From an uncultured bacterium (GTDB lineage Bacteria; Verrucomicrobiota; Kiritimatiellia; RFP12; UBA1067): a stretch of 17,315 nucleotides of DNA. This document shows, piece by piece, positions 15,883-17,315 of the stretch. The notes beneath the pieces are model-generated. The model had not been told where the DNA came from. It saw nothing but the letters and a program-made list of their open reading frames with translations, and ran no database searches. The position numbers and the translations under genes are program-made. The stretch lies in NCBI GenBank assembly GCA_902779075.1, contig CACZAK010000217.1, positions 1-17,315 of the forward strand. Reading direction: 5' to 3'. Numbering within the stretch: position 1 is the stretch's first letter; each line of letters starts with the position of its first letter.

Positions 15883-17315
15883 GGCGTGGGTCGTTTCGAC
15901 GACAGAAAGTCTCGTCGGCTCCGCCTCTGCCGCACCGACGATTGCAACGCTCCTCGACAGCATCACGCTCACGGAGGATACGGAGTGGTCTGCTATCGCG
16001 GACCGCCTCATCGATGCGGCTACGGTAAACCTCAACGGCTTCGAGCTTCATGCCGCGGACTATGCTGCGTTCCTCGCCAAGCACCCCGTCCTCGCCGGCA
16101 CGGGCAACCTCCGCGTGACCGTCCCGTCTGGTACGACGCTCACCTTCGGTAACGGCAACAAACCCGTCTTTACCGGAAAGCTCATCAAGGACGGTACTGG
16201 CACGATGGTTCTCTCCACCGGCATGACCCACCTCACCGGCGTCACGGTCGCGGGAGGCATCATGAAGTACGGCACCACGTCGGTGTTCTCGAACAACGGC
16301 AAGACGATTGAGGTCCTGGACGGCGCGGCGTTCGACTTCAACGGCAACGGCAACGGGAACGCCGTTTACTACAAGATTGCGGGAACGGGTCCTGACGGCA
16401 ACGGCGCGCTGCGAAACACGGGCGCCGACTGCGGCAACAATCAGGCGCAGATGTCGGGTCTCGAGCTCACGGCGGACGCCCTTATCCGCGGCACGGCAAG
16501 TCTTGGCATTATCCACTCCGGTTATGCAGCCTCAACGTTTAAACTGAACAATAATACGCTTACGCTCGATCTTCCGTCCGGCAAGGCATTCTGGATATGC
16601 AACGTGACGACATCGAACGCCGGAACCATATTCGTCAAGAGCGGGCAGGCCTATTTCCACAATAAGGAATCCAAGCTCCCGAGCGTCGATTTCATCATCG
16701 ACGGCGCGAACGCAGCGTTCGAGAAGCCGTCCGGCGGTCCCAAGTGCACCGTGCGCGACGTCACCGTCAAAAACGGCGGCAAGTTCAACGAGTGGGTCAA
16801 CAACACCTACATCCGCAATCTGTACGTCTTCGACGGCGGCCTCGTCCCGAATGCCGGCGTTTCGTGGATTTATGCGTCTGGAACGGTGCTCGTCTCCAAC
16901 GAGACGACGGATGTCTCCATCTACCCGCCGATCTGCGACAACAACGGCAGCTACCCGAAGCTTGTCAAGTACGGCGCGGGCACGCTGACCCTCGCGAACA
17001 ACTACGTCGAGGAGCGTATCGACCTTGGCGCGGAGATCTACGGCGGTAAGGTGGTGATGGAGTCCGTGCGCGGTGCGGACGCGGCTCCGGAGAAGGCCAT
17101 ATCCTCGCAGCCCGTTCCCGTCACGATCCACGCGGGCGGCACGCTGGACATGCGCCTCTGCACGAACACCACGCCGTTCAAGGTGACGCGTCTTGTCGTG
17201 GAGGACGGCGGCACGCTGCTCCATGCGGCGAACAACAATCTCAGCATCGCGGGCGCGGCCACGTACACGAAGCCGCTTCCGTTCGGCGCGTTCGCGGGTT
17301 CGCTCGAAATCGCGG
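14471..17315 (+). CDS. Gene C, passenger frame: LamG-like, Fn3-like and beta-strand repeat surface protein (runs off the window)
   Basis: I read this frame to the right edge with no stop. It has no obvious start of its own and is taken as the continuation of the 14127 frame. Modules in order: a concanavalin-like module (about 14489-15015, QWIDTGV to RDFVPA, GLYD and NVFYKN), a second Fn3-like module (15068-15310), a second, more diverged concanavalin-like module (to about 15880, RDLVP, ALFDRASGRIFEN), then beta-strand segments of the autotransporter-associated type, for example GKLIKDGTGTMVLSTG (about 16165-16220) and LVKYGAGTLTLANN (about 16960-17005). The C-terminus is outside the window. 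It differs from A and B in lacking a protease cap, PA14 and HRWSF LamG. Adhesin or stalk function is inferred. Confidence 0.75.

Noticed and set aside
14840..16516. 558-codon minus-strand frame
   Set aside because: Antisense to the gene C passenger frame, which shows clear LamG-like and beta-strand motifs. Composition is that of a shadow frame.

Overview
The window is a GC-rich stretch of bacterial genome. It carries three very large genes for secreted, multi-domain, repeat-rich surface proteins, all on the + strand. The mix of domains points to an uncultured member of the Verrucomicrobiota, most likely gut-type Kiritimatiellia or Lentisphaeria. Those domains are LamG-like modules starting H-R-W-S-F, modules of the form DTGV...GLYD...FY, PA14-like modules, and T5SS/PEP-CTERM-associated beta-strand repeats. 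The taxonomic call is inference from protein style; there is no marker gene. No tRNA, rRNA, CRISPR array, transposase or housekeeping gene is visible.

Layout. Positions 1-451 hold no convincing gene: a GC hairpin (55-76), an extended -10 promoter (175-203), and a leader of about 250 nt with two hairpins. Gene A (458-6014) and gene B (6039-13788) are 24 nt apart and probably co-transcribed. They are paralogues. Each starts with a signal peptide, a streptopain-type prodomain, a complete C10 cysteine protease domain and a carboxypeptidase-regulatory-like beta domain, and continues into a long adhesin-like passenger. A terminator hairpin follows (13810-13836). A 338-bp intergenic region holds a REP-like palindromic element and a second extended -10 promoter. 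Gene C (14127 to beyond the right edge) encodes another exported protein built from tandem Fn3-like plus LamG-like units and beta-strand repeats.

The most striking feature is that all three genes are out of frame with themselves in the linker between the N-terminal module and the first passenger module. In A and B the break falls at the same base of a block of 99 identical nt, and the two genes become unrelated immediately after it. In C the break coincides with an apparent deletion of about 31 nt relative to the gene's own second repeat unit. The explanation could be a programmed frameshift, imprecise cassette exchange behind a constant protease cap, phase variation, decay, or assembly error. 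The sequence alone does not decide.

Working model (inference): the locus encodes proteolytic adhesins. A self-inhibited secreted cysteine protease caps a long glycan-binding beta-rich stalk, and the frame state of the junction decides whether cap and stalk are joined. No secretion machinery or recognised anchor (autotransporter barrel, PEP-CTERM, LPXTG) is present in the window. The only candidate anchor is a short C-terminal motif shared by A and B.
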